Shown here piece by piece: positions 10,230 to 19,820 of a stretch of 64,000 nt of DNA; the first letter of the stretch is position 1; each line of letters opens with the position of its first letter. The position numbers were made by a program, and so were the translations under genes. Source of the DNA: Bosea sp. 124. GTDB lineage: Bacteria; Pseudomonadota; Alphaproteobacteria; Rhizobiales; Beijerinckiaceae. Below the pieces are notes generated by a model. It was not told the origin of the DNA, made no database searches, and saw only the letters and a program-made list of their open reading frames with translations. The stretch covers positions 4,543,001-4,607,000 of the forward strand of contig NZ_PZZM01000001.1 in assembly GCF_003046175.1 (NCBI RefSeq). Direction: 5' to 3'.

Positions 10230-10640
10230 ATGAAGCCCTGGCTGCTGCAGATCTTCACCTGGTGGAACGGCCAGACCATCGGCACGCGCTTCCACACCTG
10301 GCGCTTCGGCGAGCGCGTCGGCGCGGACGAGTTCGGCAATGTCTATTACCGCACCAAGGGCGGGGTGAAGGACAAGGCGCTCGGCTTCCAGCGCCGCTGG
10401 GTCATCTACAACGGCGAGGCGGAGGCCTCGACGATTCCGGCAGGCTGGAACGGCTGGCTGCATCACACCGTCGATGTCGCGCCCTCCGAGGAGCGCTACG
10501 AGCCGCGCGAGTGGCAGCAGCCGCACCAGCAGAACTGGACCGGGACGGCGCTGGCCTACCGGCCCAAGGGCTCGACCCTGGCGGAGGGCGAGCGCCCGGC
10601 CGCGACGGGCGACTACGAAGCCTGGACCCCGGGCCGCTGA
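10230..10640 (+). CDS. NADH:ubiquinone oxidoreductase NDUFA12-type accessory subunit
   Basis: A 136-aa homologue of the mitochondrial complex I accessory subunit NDUFA12 (B17.2). The family signature is clear: FTWWNGQTIGTRF, VGADEFGNVYYRTK, RRWVIYNGEAEASTIPAGW, WLHH and NWTGTALAYRPKGS. It sits at the peripheral arm of the respiratory complex. Such accessory subunits occur in alphaproteobacteria and mitochondria but not in most other bacteria. It lies just upstream of DUF2155 and the aat-acc genes, the usual order in Rhizobiales. Confidence 0.95.
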   Translation: MKPWLLQIFTWWNGQTIGTRFHTWRFGERVGADEFGNVYYRTKGGVKDKALGFQRRWVIYNGEAEASTIPAGWNGWLHHTVDVAPSEERYEPREWQQPHQQNWTGTALAYRPKGSTLAEGERPAATGDYEAWTPGR

Positions 10641-10759
10641 GACTTCGCCGGGTGGCGCGGCCACCCGTCCTTGCCCCGCGCCCTTTTTCCGCTGCGATTG
10701 ACGTGTTACTGCGCGCGTCGCGGCTTGCCCGCGCCCTCGCAGAGATTCGCAAGGCTGCC

Positions 10760-11410
10760 ATGCCGTCGCCCCATCGCTTTCCGGTTCTGGCCGGCCTGGT
10801 CTCGACCACGCTTCTGTCGCTCGCGCTGACCGGCCCGGCCGCCGCCGACCGCATCCGCAACCCGACGGCGGTGTTCGCCGGGCTCGACAAGATCACCGGC
10901 CGGATCATCTCCTTCGAGGTCGCGGTCGACGAGACGGTGCAGTTCGGTGCGCTGCAACTGACACCGCGCGTCTGCTGGACGCGGCCGCCGACCGAGGCGC
11001 CGCAGACGACGAGCTTCACCGAGGTCGACGAGGTCACCTTCACCAACGAGTACCGGCGCATCTTCACCGGCTGGATGTATGCGGCGAGCCCAGGCCTGCA
11101 CGGCGTCGAGCACGCGATCTACGACGTCTGGCTGACCGACTGCAAAGGCGGCACCGAACTCGTCGTCGATCCGAAGGAGCCGGAGGCTCCGATCGCGGAC
11201 GAGCCGCGCCGGCCGCGCACGGCGCCGGCCCGCGACGTGAACCAGCAACCCGGCCTGCCGCCTCCGGGCGGTCGCGACGATATCCTGACGCCGCCGGGAG
11301 GGCGCATCGACGTGCTGCCGCCGCAGGGCGTGCCGGTGGCGCCGCGTCAGGCGCCGCGGCAGCGCTTCTTCCCGACCAATCCCGGCCGTGACCCGACCGG
11401 CGGCAATTGA
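10760..11410 (+). CDS. DUF2155 domain-containing exported protein
   Basis: A 216-aa protein with an N-terminal signal peptide (LVSTTLLSLALTGPAAA, cleaved before DRIRNP). The DUF2155 domain follows at about residues 30-125: FAGLDKITGRIISFEVAVDE, TPRVCWTRPPTEAPQT, RRIFTGWMYAASPGLHGVEH and YDVWLTDCKG, with two conserved cysteines that could form a disulfide. The last 80 residues are Pro/Arg-rich and low-complexity. The family function is not established. The ATG at 10760 matches the signal peptide; the open frame continues upstream through the NDUFA12 gene without meaning. Confidence 0.88.
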   Translation: MPSPHRFPVLAGLVSTTLLSLALTGPAAADRIRNPTAVFAGLDKITGRIISFEVAVDETVQFGALQLTPRVCWTRPPTEAPQTTSFTEVDEVTFTNEYRRIFTGWMYAASPGLHGVEHAIYDVWLTDCKGGTELVVDPKEPEAPIADEPRRPRTAPARDVNQQPGLPPPGGRDDILTPPGGRIDVLPPQGVPVAPRQAPRQRFFPTNPGRDPTGGN

Positions 11411-11420
11411 GGTCCGCACT

Positions 11421-12101
11421 TCAGTCCGGCTGGAGCGCGGCCAGGGCCTGCGCGCCGCCGACGCGCTCGCGGGGCGGCCAGACGTCCCAGTCGCCCGGCA
11501 CCACGATCGCGCGTTCGAGCAGGCCCTGATAGGCGGCGCGCGGCACCTCCTGCGTGCCGAACTGGGCGAGATGGGCCGTCTGGAACTGGGCGTCGAGCAG
11601 GCTGTAGCCACCTTGCCTCAGACGCGCGACGAGATGGACCAGCGCAACCTTCGAGGCATCGGTCACACGGTGGAACATGCTTTCACCGAAGAAGGCGCCG
11701 CCGAGCGACAGCCCGTAGAGACCGCCGACGAGGCGATCGTCCTGCCAGCACTCGACCGTATGGACGTGGCCGAGCCGGAACAGCGCCCCGAAGATTTCGC
11801 GGATACGGTCGTTGATCCAGGTCTCGGGCCGATCCGGCCGGGCTTCGGCGCAGGCGGCGATGACCGCCTCGAAAGCGCTGTCGACCCTGATCTCGAAGCG
11901 GTCGGCACGCACGGTGCGCGCCAGCCGCGCCGGCAGATGGAAGCGGTCGAGCGGGATGACGCCGCGCAATTCCGGTTCGACCCAGAACAGGTTCGGATCG
12001 TCCGCAGTCTCCGCCATCGGGAAGATGCCGGCGGCATAGGCGCGCAGCATGATCTCGGGCGTGATGTCGGGCGAGCGGACGGGGATGGCGCGGGCCTTCA
12101 T
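11421..12101 (-). CDS. aat: Leucyl/phenylalanyl-tRNA--protein transferase
   Basis: A 226-aa enzyme of the bacterial N-end rule pathway: it adds Leu or Phe from aminoacyl-tRNA to proteins with N-terminal Arg or Lys, marking them for ClpS/ClpAP. Typical blocks are [50 protein letters not shown] (in part), FFGESMFHR and [15 protein letters not shown]. Length fits the family. It is the last gene of the minus-strand run aroQ, accB, accC, aat. Confidence 0.96.
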   Translation of the reverse strand: MKARAIPVRSPDITPEIMLRAYAAGIFPMAETADDPNLFWVEPELRGVIPLDRFHLPARLARTVRADRFEIRVDSAFEAVIAACAEARPDRPETWINDRIREIFGALFRLGHVHTVECWQDDRLVGGLYGLSLGGAFFGESMFHRVTDASKVALVHLVARLRQGGYSLLDAQFQTAHLAQFGTQEVPRAAYQGLLERAIVVPGDWDVWPPRERVGGAQALAALQPD

Positions 12102-12156
12102 CGGGGCAGGGGAGCGCGGCGCAGGTTTTGAGTCAAACGGATAAAGCCGCCGCCCC

Positions 12157-12255
12157 CGTCATGGTCGGGCCGGTCCCGACCATCTACGCCTTCGCTGGTC
12201 GAGCGTCGAGTTCAGACGTGGATGCTCGCCACAAGGGCGAGCATGACGGGTGACG
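12157..12255. repeat. Dispersed intergenic palindromic repeat, copy 1
   Basis: A stretch of about 100 bp between aat and accC holds two hairpins. The first is TGGTCGGG against CCCGACCA, the second GATGCTCGCC against GGCGAGCAT. It is bounded by CGTCAT and ATGACG and ends GCATGACGGGTGACG. A related copy lies at 27173-27268 and a variant at 28486-28600. These are REP-like elements. Confidence 0.7.
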
Positions 12256-12280
12256 CCCGACCGTGACGTCGCCCTGCCTC

Positions 12281-13645
12281 TCAGCCTTCGCTCGTCTCGT
12301 CCATCCCACCGGCCGCGAGGAATTTCTCGAGCCAGTGGATGTTGTAGTCGCCGTTGAGGATGTCCTGGTTGCGGACCAGCGTGCGAAACAGCGGCAGGGT
12401 CGTGTCGACGCCGTCGACGACGAACTCGTCGAGCGAACGGCGCAGGCGCATCAGGCATTCGGCCCGGTTGCGGCCATGCACGATCAGCTTGCCGACCAGC
12501 GAATCGTAATGCGGCGGAATGACATAGCCCTGATAGGCGGCGGAATCGACGCGGACGCCGAGGCCGCCGGGCGTGTGGAACGAGACGATCCTGCCAGGCG
12601 ACGGGCGGAAAGTCGCCGGATGCTCGGCATTGACGCGGCATTCGATGGCATGGCCCTCGATGACGACGTCCTTCTGCTGGATCGAGAGCGGCGCGCCGGC
12701 AGCGATCCGGATCTGTTCGTTGACGAGGTCGATCCCGGTGATCATCTCGGTGACCGGATGCTCGACCTGGATGCGCGTGTTCATCTCGATGAAGTAGAAC
12801 TCGCCCTCCTCGTAGAGGAACTCGATCGTGCCGGCGCCGAGATAGCCGAGCTTGGCCATCGCGGCAGCGCAGATGTTGCCGATCCGATCACGTTCGCCGG
12901 CGTTGAGCGCGGGCGAGGGGCCTTCCTCCCAGACCTTCTGGTGGCGCCGCTGCAGCGAGCAGTCGCGCTCGCCCAGATGGATCGCGTGGCCCTTGCCGTC
13001 GCCGAGGACCTGGATTTCGATATGACGGGGCTTCTCGAGATATTTCTCGATATAGACGGCGTCGTCGCCGAAATTGGCCTTGGCCTCGGTGCGTGCGGTG
13101 GAGAGCGCGACGGACATCTCGTCCTCGTTGCGCACGACCTTCATGCCCTTGCCGCCGCCGCCCGAAGCCGCCTTGATGATGACGGGGAAGCCGATCTCGG
13201 CGGCGATGCGCAAGGCCTCGCCATCGTCGGTGACACCGCCCTCGGAGCCGGGCACGCAGGGGATGCCGAGCGCCTTGGCCGTGCGCTTGGCCTCGATCTT
13301 GTCGCCCATGCTGCGGATATGCTCGGCCTTGGGGCCGATGAAGGTGATGTTGTGCCGCTCGAGGATCTCGGCGAAGCGTGCGTTCTCCGAGAGGAAACCG
13401 TAGCCGGGATGGACCGCGTCCGCGCCCGTGATCTCGCAGGCTGCGATCAGGGCCGGGATGTTCAGATAGCTCTCGCGCGCGCTTGGCGGGCCGATGCAGA
13501 CGCTCTCGTCGGCGAGGCGCACATGCATGGCATTGGCGTCGGCGGTGGAATGGACCGCGACGGTGGCGATGCCGAGTTCCTTGGCGGCGCGCAGGACCCT
13601 CAGCGCGATCTCACCCCGGTTGGCGATCAGGATCTTGTCGAACAT
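12281..13645 (-). CDS. accC: Acetyl-CoA carboxylase, biotin carboxylase subunit
   Basis: A 454-aa enzyme that carboxylates the biotin on AccB using ATP and bicarbonate, the first half-reaction of fatty acid synthesis. The start is [23 protein letters not shown]-grasp features are the Gly-rich loop [12 protein letters not shown], the [13 protein letters not shown] block, and [20 protein letters not shown] with the catalytic and metal-binding Glu. The ATG at 13645 is used; an in-frame codon 10 residues earlier is unlikely since the conserved N-terminus begins at MFDK. It is 26 bp downstream of accB and translated with it. Confidence 0.97.
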   Translation of the reverse strand: MFDKILIANRGEIALRVLRAAKELGIATVAVHSTADANAMHVRLADESVCIGPPSARESYLNIPALIAACEITGADAVHPGYGFLSENARFAEILERHNITFIGPKAEHIRSMGDKIEAKRTAKALGIPCVPGSEGGVTDDGEALRIAAEIGFPVIIKAASGGGGKGMKVVRNEDEMSVALSTARTEAKANFGDDAVYIEKYLEKPRHIEIQVLGDGKGHAIHLGERDCSLQRRHQKVWEEGPSPALNAGERDRIGNICAAAMAKLGYLGAGTIEFLYEEGEFYFIEMNTRIQVEHPVTEMITGIDLVNEQIRIAAGAPLSIQQKDVVIEGHAIECRVNAEHPATFRPSPGRIVSFHTPGGLGVRVDSAAYQGYVIPPHYDSLVGKLIVHGRNRAECLMRLRRSLDEFVVDGVDTTLPLFRTLVRNQDILNGDYNIHWLEKFLAAGGMDETSEG

Positions 13646-13671
13646 CTTGAAGGTGCCGTCTCGCGCGCCGC

Positions 13672-14133
13672 TCACTCGATCACCAAGAGCGGCTCGCCAT
13701 ATTCCACAGGCTGCCCGTCCTCGACCATGATCGCAACGATCTTGCCGGCGCGCGGGGCGACGATGTCGTTGAAGGTCTTCATCGCCTCGACGAGGAGCAC
13801 GCGCTCGCCCGCCTTCACCACCGAGCCGATCTCGACGAAGGGCTTGGCGTCGGGCGAGGGCCGGCGATAGGCGGTGCCGACCATCGGCGAGGGCACAGCA
13901 CCCGGATGGGCGGCCGGAGGCTTGCCGTCGACCGGCGCGGCGACGGCCGGTGCGAGCGCAGCGGCAAGAACCGGGGCAGCAGCGGCGGGAACCTGGACGG
14001 TCGCGGTGATGGTGCGCGCCACGCGGACGCGCAGATCACCCTTCTCGACCTCGATCTCGGTGAGATCGGTCTCGTTCAGGAGCTGCGCGAGTTCGCGGAC
14101 CAGTTCGGGGTCGATCGGGCTCTTGGTCGCCAT
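13672..14133 (-). CDS. accB: Acetyl-CoA carboxylase, biotin carboxyl carrier protein
   Basis: A 153-aa carrier for the AccC/AccA-AccD reactions. The N-terminal part ([21 protein letters not shown]) is the usual AccB interaction region, followed by an Ala/Pro-rich linker and a C-terminal biotinyl domain. The modified lysine lies in VEAMKTFN near residue 118. The Phe two positions after the Lys departs from the E. coli MKMMN pattern but is fine for alphaproteobacteria. The ATG at 14133 was chosen; an earlier in-frame ATG gives a non-homologous extension. Confidence 0.96.
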   Translation of the reverse strand: MATKSPIDPELVRELAQLLNETDLTEIEVEKGDLRVRVARTITATVQVPAAAAPVLAAALAPAVAAPVDGKPPAAHPGAVPSPMVGTAYRRPSPDAKPFVEIGSVVKAGERVLLVEAMKTFNDIVAPRAGKIVAIMVEDGQPVEYGEPLLVIE

Positions 14134-14218
14134 GGCGGGGTCACCGTCTTCGTGGTCTTGGATCGGGGTGGTCTTGAAACGGGTGCTGGATGCGCCCGCT
14201 GTGAACGGAATCCGCGGA

Positions 14219-14677
14219 TCAGGCCGCAGGTTTGGCCGCGCGCTTCTGCAGAAGCGGCACGATCGCGTCGAAAGCAAGGTCGTAGCTCGCCACGCCGAAG
14301 CCGCAGATCACGCCGACGCAGACCGGCGCCATGTAGGAATGGTGCCGGAATTCCTCGCGGGCATGGACGTTGGAGACGTGGACCTCAATGGCGAGCGCCT
14401 CGGTGCCCTTGATCGCGTCGCGCAGCGCCACCGAGGTGTGTGTGTAGGCGCCGGCATTGATGATGACGCCGGCACCGGCGAGGCCTGCCTCCTGGATGAA
14501 GCTGACCAGCTCGCCTTCGTAATTCGTCTGCCTGAACGAGAGTTCGACGCCGGCGGCCGTCGCCCGGGCCTTCAGCCGCTCCTCGACGCCGGCCAGCGTC
14601 ACCGCGCCGTAGGTGGCGGGTTCACGGGTGCCGAGCAGATTGAGATTGGGTCCGTTGAGAACGTGGACGGCGACCAT
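14219..14677 (-). CDS. aroQ: 3-dehydroquinate dehydratase, type II
   Basis: A 152-aa dodecameric-type dehydratase of the shikimate pathway. The N-terminus HVLNGPNLNLLGTREPATYG carries the conserved NLLG.RE.YG block with the lid Arg and catalytic Tyr. It is followed by RQTNYEGELVSFI, GVIINAGAYTHTSVALRDA and VHVSNVHAREEFRHHSY with the active-site His. It heads the run aroQ-accB-accC-aat; the accB start lies 85 bp downstream. Confidence 0.96.
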   Translation of the reverse strand: MVAVHVLNGPNLNLLGTREPATYGAVTLAGVEERLKARATAAGVELSFRQTNYEGELVSFIQEAGLAGAGVIINAGAYTHTSVALRDAIKGTEALAIEVHVSNVHAREEFRHHSYMAPVCVGVICGFGVASYDLAFDAIVPLLQKRAAKPAA

Positions 14678-14739
14678 GGCGCGGGTTGTTTCCAGCGCCG
14701 CGCGAAGGCGGCAGACGCCGCCCTCATAGACGTTGCGGG

Positions 14740-14760
14740 CCGGCAGGGGAAGCCTGCCGG
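14740..14760 (-). terminator. Hairpin after the dsbA-like gene
   Basis: An 8-bp perfect stem (CCGGCAGG with its complement) and a 5-base loop lie between the dsbA-like stop and the aroQ start. There is no T-run after it, so termination would be weak or Rho-dependent. Confidence 0.35.
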
Positions 14761-14791
14761 GATTCCCGCAGCCCCTCGCGCGGGAGGGTCT

Positions 14792-15628
14792 TCAGCCGTT
14801 GCAGGTGGCCTTGCCGCATTTGCGGACGGATTCGATCTTCTGCTTGAGGGCGGCCTGGCCGACCGCGCCGAAGATCACCTCGTCACCCAGAATGAAGGCC
14901 GGCGTGCCGGTGAGGCCGAGCCGGTCGCCGAGCGCGACCGTATCCTCGATCACCGCCCTGGTCTGGGCCGACTCCATCTCCTTCTTCAGCCGCTCGATGT
15001 CGGCCCCCGATTCCTTGGCGACCTCGAGCGCCTTGGCGCCGTTGATCCGGCCCTTGGTGGCCATCAGCTTGTTGTGGAAATCGAAATATTTGGGACCGGT
15101 GAGCTGAGCCATCGCCGCAACCGCGACGCGGCTCGCCTCAACCGAATCGGGGCCGAGGATCGGGAAGTCCTTGATCACGACCTTCAGCTTGGGGTCTTCC
15201 TTGGTGAGCGCGCGGACATCCTCCAGCGCCCTTTTGCAGAAGCCGCAATTGTAATCCATGAACTCGACGATGGTGACGTCGCCTTGCGGGTTGCCGACGA
15301 TCGCGGAGGTCGCCGGGTCGAGCAGGCGAGCCTTCTCGGCCGTGACGGCGCTGCGCTGTGCATCGGCCTGGGCGACCGTGTTGCGGCGCTCGAGTTCGAC
15401 CAGCGCCTCCTGGATCAGCTCCGGGTTCTGCAGCAGCGTCTCGCGAATCAGCGCGACCACAGCCTTGCGCTGCTCCGCCGTGAGGCCCGACGCCGGCGTT
15501 TGCGTTTGCGTTTGCGTTTGCGTCTGGGCCAGCGCAGGAGCGTTTGCCACAGCAAGGCCGAGGCAGAGCGCGAGGCCCAGCGGCCGGAGCATGCCACTCA
15601 ATCGGCGGGGCAGGGTGGGGAGGGCCAT
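14792..15628 (-). CDS. DsbA-family thiol:disulfide oxidoreductase (Com1-like)
   Basis: A 278-aa exported thioredoxin-fold protein. The signal peptide (LRPLGLALCLGLAVANAPALA) is followed by a QT repeat coded by tandem hexanucleotides. Next comes an N-terminal helical region (about 40-100) of the ScsC/DsbA_N type, then the thioredoxin domain with active site CGFC in MDYNCGFCKRALEDV. The cis-Pro lies in GLTGTPAFILGDEVIFG, and two extra cysteines are near the C-terminus (RKCGKATC). It probably oxidises or isomerises disulfides in the periplasm. The ATG at 15628 gives a good signal peptide; the upstream in-frame ATG adds a basic, unlikely extension. Confidence 0.9.
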   Translation of the reverse strand: MALPTLPRRLSGMLRPLGLALCLGLAVANAPALAQTQTQTQTQTPASGLTAEQRKAVVALIRETLLQNPELIQEALVELERRNTVAQADAQRSAVTAEKARLLDPATSAIVGNPQGDVTIVEFMDYNCGFCKRALEDVRALTKEDPKLKVVIKDFPILGPDSVEASRVAVAAMAQLTGPKYFDFHNKLMATKGRINGAKALEVAKESGADIERLKKEMESAQTRAVIEDTVALGDRLGLTGTPAFILGDEVIFGAVGQAALKQKIESVRKCGKATCNG

Positions 15629-15820
15629 CTGGTTATCCTTTCGGTTCCGGCGGCGCAGCCGGAGACGGCAGGCTGTCTCGACTGCCGGGTTCTTGAACAC
15701 TGCTTTGTCCCGCTTCTCGGCTGTCACGTGACGGGCGTCAATTCACAGCTTTGCCACTGGTTGCGAGCGGAGGACGGGTCGGCTACGCCCGCCGGCACAG
15801 ATCCATTGCCGGACGAGACA

Positions 15821-17023
15821 ATGCCAGACCCCAATCTTCCGCTTGCGCTCGCGCCGCAGGAGACGCTGCTGCCGGCGGCGCGAGCCGCCCGCGTCCAACC
15901 CTTCATCGTGATGGATGTGATGAATCAGGCCGCCGCGATCGAGCGCCGCGGCGGTTCCGTCGTGCATATGGAGGTGGGGCAGCCTTCGGCACCGACGCCG
16001 GCGACGATCCGCGCCGCCGCCGCGCGGGCGCTGGAGGATGGCCGGATCGGATACACCCAGGCGCTGGGCACGGATTCGCTGCGGGAGCGCATCGCCCGAC
16101 ATTACGGGGAAGCCTATGGCGTCGATGTGGCGGCAGAGCGCGTCGTCGTCACCACGGGCTCGTCGGGCGGCTTCATCCTGGCCTTCCTGGCCTGTTTCCA
16201 GCCGGGCGCGCGCGTCGCGATCACGGCGCCGGGCTATCCCGCCTATCGCAACATCCTGATCGCGCTCGGCCTCGAGCCGGTCGCGATCGAGGTCGGGCCC
16301 GAGACCCGTTTCGCGCTGACGCCGGAGCTGATCGCACGCGCGCATCGCGAGAAGCCGCTGGCCGGCGTGCTGACGATGAGCCCGGCCAACCCGACCGGCG
16401 TGGTGATGACGCCCGAAGCCATCGCGGCCGTCGCGGCCGAATGCCGGCGGCTTGGCCTCTGGTACATCTCCGACGAAATCTATCACGGGCTGACCTACGA
16501 CCAGCCGGCGACGACGGCACTCTCTGCCGATCCCGACGCGATCATCGTCAACTCCTTCTCGAAATACTATTGCATGACCGGCTGGCGCGTCGGCTGGCTC
16601 GTCGTGCCCCAGCGGTTGGTCAGGACGATCGAGCGGTTGCAGCAGAATTTCTCGATTTCGGTACCCTATCTCAGCCAGGTCGCGGGCGAGGCGGCATTCG
16701 AGGCCACCGCCGAATGCGAGGCGATCAAGGCCGGTTATGCCGAAAACCGCGCCTATCTGCTGAAGGCACTGCCCGAGATCGGGCTCGGCGATTTCCTGCC
16801 GGTGGACGGGGCCTTCTACATCTATTGCGACATCGGCCGTTATTCCAACGATTCCATGGCGTTCTGCCGCGATGTTCTCAACGGAGCCGGCGTCGCGATC
16901 ACGCCTGGGCTCGATTTCGACGAGGGCCGGGGGGCGCGCACGATGCGGCTCTCCTTCGCAGGGTCGCTGGGCGAATGCGAGGAGGCGGTCGCGCGTCTCG
17001 GTGGCTGGCTGAAGCGGCGCTGA
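15821..17023 (+). CDS. Class I/II pyridoxal-phosphate aminotransferase
   Basis: A 400-aa fold-type I aminotransferase. The PLP lysine is in NSFSKYYCMTGWRVGW, the ring-stacking and phosphate contacts are in TTGSSGGFILAF, and the Asn/Asp/Tyr contacts are in SPANPTGVV and YISDEIYHGLTY. The C-terminal Arg for the substrate carboxylate is in ARTMRLSFAG. It resembles the aspartate/aromatic aminotransferase branch, but the amino donor cannot be set from the sequence. The ATG at 15821 begins the homologous part; the frame is open far upstream on the other side of dsbA without meaning. Confidence 0.92.
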   Translation: MPDPNLPLALAPQETLLPAARAARVQPFIVMDVMNQAAAIERRGGSVVHMEVGQPSAPTPATIRAAAARALEDGRIGYTQALGTDSLRERIARHYGEAYGVDVAAERVVVTTGSSGGFILAFLACFQPGARVAITAPGYPAYRNILIALGLEPVAIEVGPETRFALTPELIARAHREKPLAGVLTMSPANPTGVVMTPEAIAAVAAECRRLGLWYISDEIYHGLTYDQPATTALSADPDAIIVNSFSKYYCMTGWRVGWLVVPQRLVRTIERLQQNFSISVPYLSQVAGEAAFEATAECEAIKAGYAENRAYLLKALPEIGLGDFLPVDGAFYIYCDIGRYSNDSMAFCRDVLNGAGVAITPGLDFDEGRGARTMRLSFAGSLGECEEAVARLGGWLKRR

Positions 17024-17118
17024 GCGGCATCCGCAGATCCGCACTTGCAAAGGTCGCGGCCTCGTCCGCATTCTCCCGGCAGGCGGCCGGCACGCCGCGA
17101 CGATCGGGGCGGGAAGCG

Positions 17119-19386
17119 ATGCTGCAGCACGGTGTTCGACGGTGGGCGCTGCCCGCAGCGCCGCGATGGCTGGCAGCCTTTGCATTGGCAGTGCTGTGCT
17201 GGTTTCCCCCAGTCCCGGTATCGGCACAGGCGGATGCGCCGGTCACGCTGACGCTGCGCGGCGACGAGACGCCCGAGACCGTCCGCAAGCTGGTCGATGC
17301 GCTCGCCGCCGGCGGGCGCAGGGTCGAAATTCGGGTTCTCGGCGCGGAAGCTGCGGTGCCGGCGCCGGCCAAGCCAGCGTCCGCCGCACCGGCCGTGCCG
17401 CCTCCAGCCGTGCCCGCTCCGGCCGATTCACGGATCGAGGAACTCTGGGATCATTTCGTTGATGGTTTCGACCATGGCAACGCGGCCATCCCGCATGTCG
17501 TGGACCTGCCGACGGATTGGTGGCGAGGCTGGGCCGCCAACCGCAACGGCGCGACCGGGCCCTCGGCGGGCTTGCGCATTCTGGCCGGGGTGGCGATCGC
17601 GCTCGCCGGCGCGCTGCTGTTTCGCCTCGCGACGGCGGGATGGTTCGCGCGGCGCATGCGCCCGACCGGACCGGAGCTGACGGCACGGCTGGTCGCATCG
17701 GCCTATGGCCTGCTGCAGGATTTCGCCTGCATCGCGTTGGCACTGGCGCTGGCGCGCCTGACGCGGGTCTTCTGGCTTCCCGATGCCGACCTGGCCATGA
17801 GCACCTTCCGCACCGCAGCGAACGGGGCGGCCATCGGCGCCGCCTACATCGCCGTCGGCCGCTTCCTGCTCTCGCCCGGTGCGCCGGATCGCAGGCTGCT
17901 GCCGCTGCCGCGCGCGGAACGGCATTTCGCCATCCTGACGATCTATGCCGTCGTGACCCCGATCGTGGTGACGAGCGCCTTGCTGATCCAGGACGTCGCC
18001 ATCAACCGTCAGGCCCTTGCCGGGCTGGTCGCAATCACCAGCCTCGCGGTCACGCTGTTCAAGGTCTGGTGGTTCTTCGATGCGCGTCATGACCTGACGA
18101 CGCTGATCTTGCGCTACGAGCCCGTGCCGGGACCGGGCCTGCGCCTGCTGGCGCTGGGCGCGCCCTGGTTCTACATCGCCAGCGCCATCGCGATCTGGAT
18201 GGTCGGCCGGGCGGCGCCGATGATGTCGGGCGGCGGGCGCTTCGTCGAGGCCGCCAGCCTGACCCAGATCATCATCGTGCTGGCCCCGGTGCTGGCGGTC
18301 GGGGTGACCGGCCTGATCGCCTGCCGCCAGGCCATGCGGGCGGCGATCGCGCCGCCGTCCCCGATGGCGCAGGCGGCAGGCTCCGCGCTCCGGGCGGCGG
18401 CGGGCGGCCTGATCTGGGTCGGCGGGCTGTATGTGATGGCGCGGCTCTGGGCCAGCTTCCTGCTCGGCGTCAGCTCGGCACAGTTCGCCGAGTTCACGCG
18501 CCAGGCGGCGGGCCTTGCGATCCTCGTCTTCCTCGGCTGGGTCGCGATCGTGTTCCTGCGCGCCTTTTTCGATGCCTATACGCCCCGGCGCGGCACGAGC
18601 GGGCCCATCGACGAGGATGCCGCGGTGGAGGAAAGCGTGCCGTCCCGGCTGGCGACGGTCATGCCGGTGCTGCGCGGCGTCGTGCTGGCTGCCGTCTTCG
18701 GTTTGACCGGCCTCGTCGTGTTGTCCCGGATCGGCGTCGATATCGGCCCTCTGCTCGCCGGCTTCGGTATTCTCGGCCTCGCCATCTCCTTCGGCTCGCA
18801 GGCGCTGGTGCGCGACATCGTCTCCGGCTTCTTCTTCATGCTGGAGGATGCCTTCCGCGTCGGCGAATATGTCGATACCGGGCGGCTCAAGGGCACGGTC
18901 GAGAAGATTTCCCTGCGCTCGATGCAGATGCGCCACCAGAGCGGGCAGATCCATACCGTGCCCTTCGGGCAGATCCAGTCGCTGACCAATGCCAGCCGCG
19001 ACTGGGCGACGGTGAAGTTCAACATCCGGCTCGACCACTCCGCCGACATCGAGTTGGCCCGCAAGACGATCAAGAAGGTCGGGCTCGCGCTGCTGGAGGA
19101 TCCGGAGTACGGGCCGAACTTCATCGCTCAGCTCAAGATGCAGGGGGTCGCCGACATCACGGACATCGCTATCGTGATTCGGCTGAAATTCACGTCCAAG
19201 CCAGCCTATGCTTCGAGCTTGCAGCGCGAGGCGCTGAAGCGCGTCTACCGCGCGCTGAACGAGGCCAAGGTGCCGTTCGCGTCGAACGCCGTCACGGTGC
19301 GCGGGGGTGAGGGCGCTCCGGCGTCAGGGGCGGCCGCGATCACGGCGCTGCCACCGCCGAGCCCGCTGGCGCCGGCGGCGGGCTGA
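17119..19386 (+). CDS. MscS-family mechanosensitive ion channel, large exported N-domain
   Basis: A 755-aa membrane protein. It has a signal peptide (FALAVLCWFPPVPVSAQA), a periplasmic segment with an Ala/Pro linker to about residue 110, then a series of transmembrane helices (about 150-520). The MscS pore helix and beta-domain come last: GPLLAGFGILGLAISFGSQ near 540, then LVRDIVSGFFFMLEDAFRVGEYV and the cytoplasmic beta domain with VPFGQIQSLTNASRDW. This fits the larger MscS homologues (YbiO-like) that protect against osmotic down-shock. It follows the aminotransferase by about 95 bp. Confidence 0.92.
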   Translation: MLQHGVRRWALPAAPRWLAAFALAVLCWFPPVPVSAQADAPVTLTLRGDETPETVRKLVDALAAGGRRVEIRVLGAEAAVPAPAKPASAAPAVPPPAVPAPADSRIEELWDHFVDGFDHGNAAIPHVVDLPTDWWRGWAANRNGATGPSAGLRILAGVAIALAGALLFRLATAGWFARRMRPTGPELTARLVASAYGLLQDFACIALALALARLTRVFWLPDADLAMSTFRTAANGAAIGAAYIAVGRFLLSPGAPDRRLLPLPRAERHFAILTIYAVVTPIVVTSALLIQDVAINRQALAGLVAITSLAVTLFKVWWFFDARHDLTTLILRYEPVPGPGLRLLALGAPWFYIASAIAIWMVGRAAPMMSGGGRFVEAASLTQIIIVLAPVLAVGVTGLIACRQAMRAAIAPPSPMAQAAGSALRAAAGGLIWVGGLYVMARLWASFLLGVSSAQFAEFTRQAAGLAILVFLGWVAIVFLRAFFDAYTPRRGTSGPIDEDAAVEESVPSRLATVMPVLRGVVLAAVFGLTGLVVLSRIGVDIGPLLAGFGILGLAISFGSQALVRDIVSGFFFMLEDAFRVGEYVDTGRLKGTVEKISLRSMQMRHQSGQIHTVPFGQIQSLTNASRDWATVKFNIRLDHSADIELARKTIKKVGLALLEDPEYGPNFIAQLKMQGVADITDIAIVIRLKFTSKPAYASSLQREALKRVYRALNEAKVPFASNAVTVRGGEGAPASGAAAITALPPPSPLAPAAG

Positions 19387-19394
19387 ACGGCGGC

Positions 19395-19748
19395 TCAGGC
19401 CAGGAACAGCATGCCGAAGCCAGCGGCAATCAGCGTCGCTCCGGCCAGCATGCCGAGCCGCGTGGCCGACATGAGGGCGGCGACATCGAACCGCCGCGAT
19501 GCCCGATCGCGCTCATTCGCCAGCGCCTCGGCGCGGTACTGGCTGGCATGGAGGTCAGGCGTCATCTGCGGGCCGACGGGTCGGTCCCGTTCCAGGTCGA
19601 TGCGGATGGCAACGAACAGAACGAACAGCCCGAGCGTGCCGACGCCGAGCCAGCCGACGATGCCGAAAGCCAGCCAGGCCAGTCCGGCCAGAGCGATCAG
19701 GCAGGCCCCTGTCAGAATCGGGCCTTCCGGGGTGCGGGGTGGCGGCAT
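19395..19748 (-). CDS. Small membrane protein of unknown function
   Basis: A 117-aa protein with about three membrane segments: two near the N-terminus (LIALAGLAWLAFGIVGWL and GTLGLFVLFVAIRI) and one at the C-terminus (LAGATLIAAGFGMLFLA). A charged loop with ANERDRASRRFD lies between. No family is recognised. It ends 9 bp from the convergent MscS gene, and its start faces away from the rne terminator. The coding frame keeps the GC-rich third position of its neighbours. Confidence 0.65.
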   Translation of the reverse strand: MPPPRTPEGPILTGACLIALAGLAWLAFGIVGWLGVGTLGLFVLFVAIRIDLERDRPVGPQMTPDLHASQYRAEALANERDRASRRFDVAALMSATRLGMLAGATLIAAGFGMLFLA

Positions 19749-19780
19749 GGCAATCCATCCTCCCGAGCAAATCGTCCAAG

Positions 19781-19816
19781 AAAAAGGCCGCTGCGGTTTT
19801 CCGCAGCGGCCTTTTG
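19781..19816 (-). terminator. Terminator of rne
   Basis: A perfect stem (GGCCGCTGCGG with its complement) around a 4-base loop, with A-run on one side and T-run on the other. On the minus strand it ends in TTTTT directly after the rne stop. The flanking A/T runs also allow some function in the other direction. Confidence 0.88.
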
Positions 19817-19820
19817 TTCG

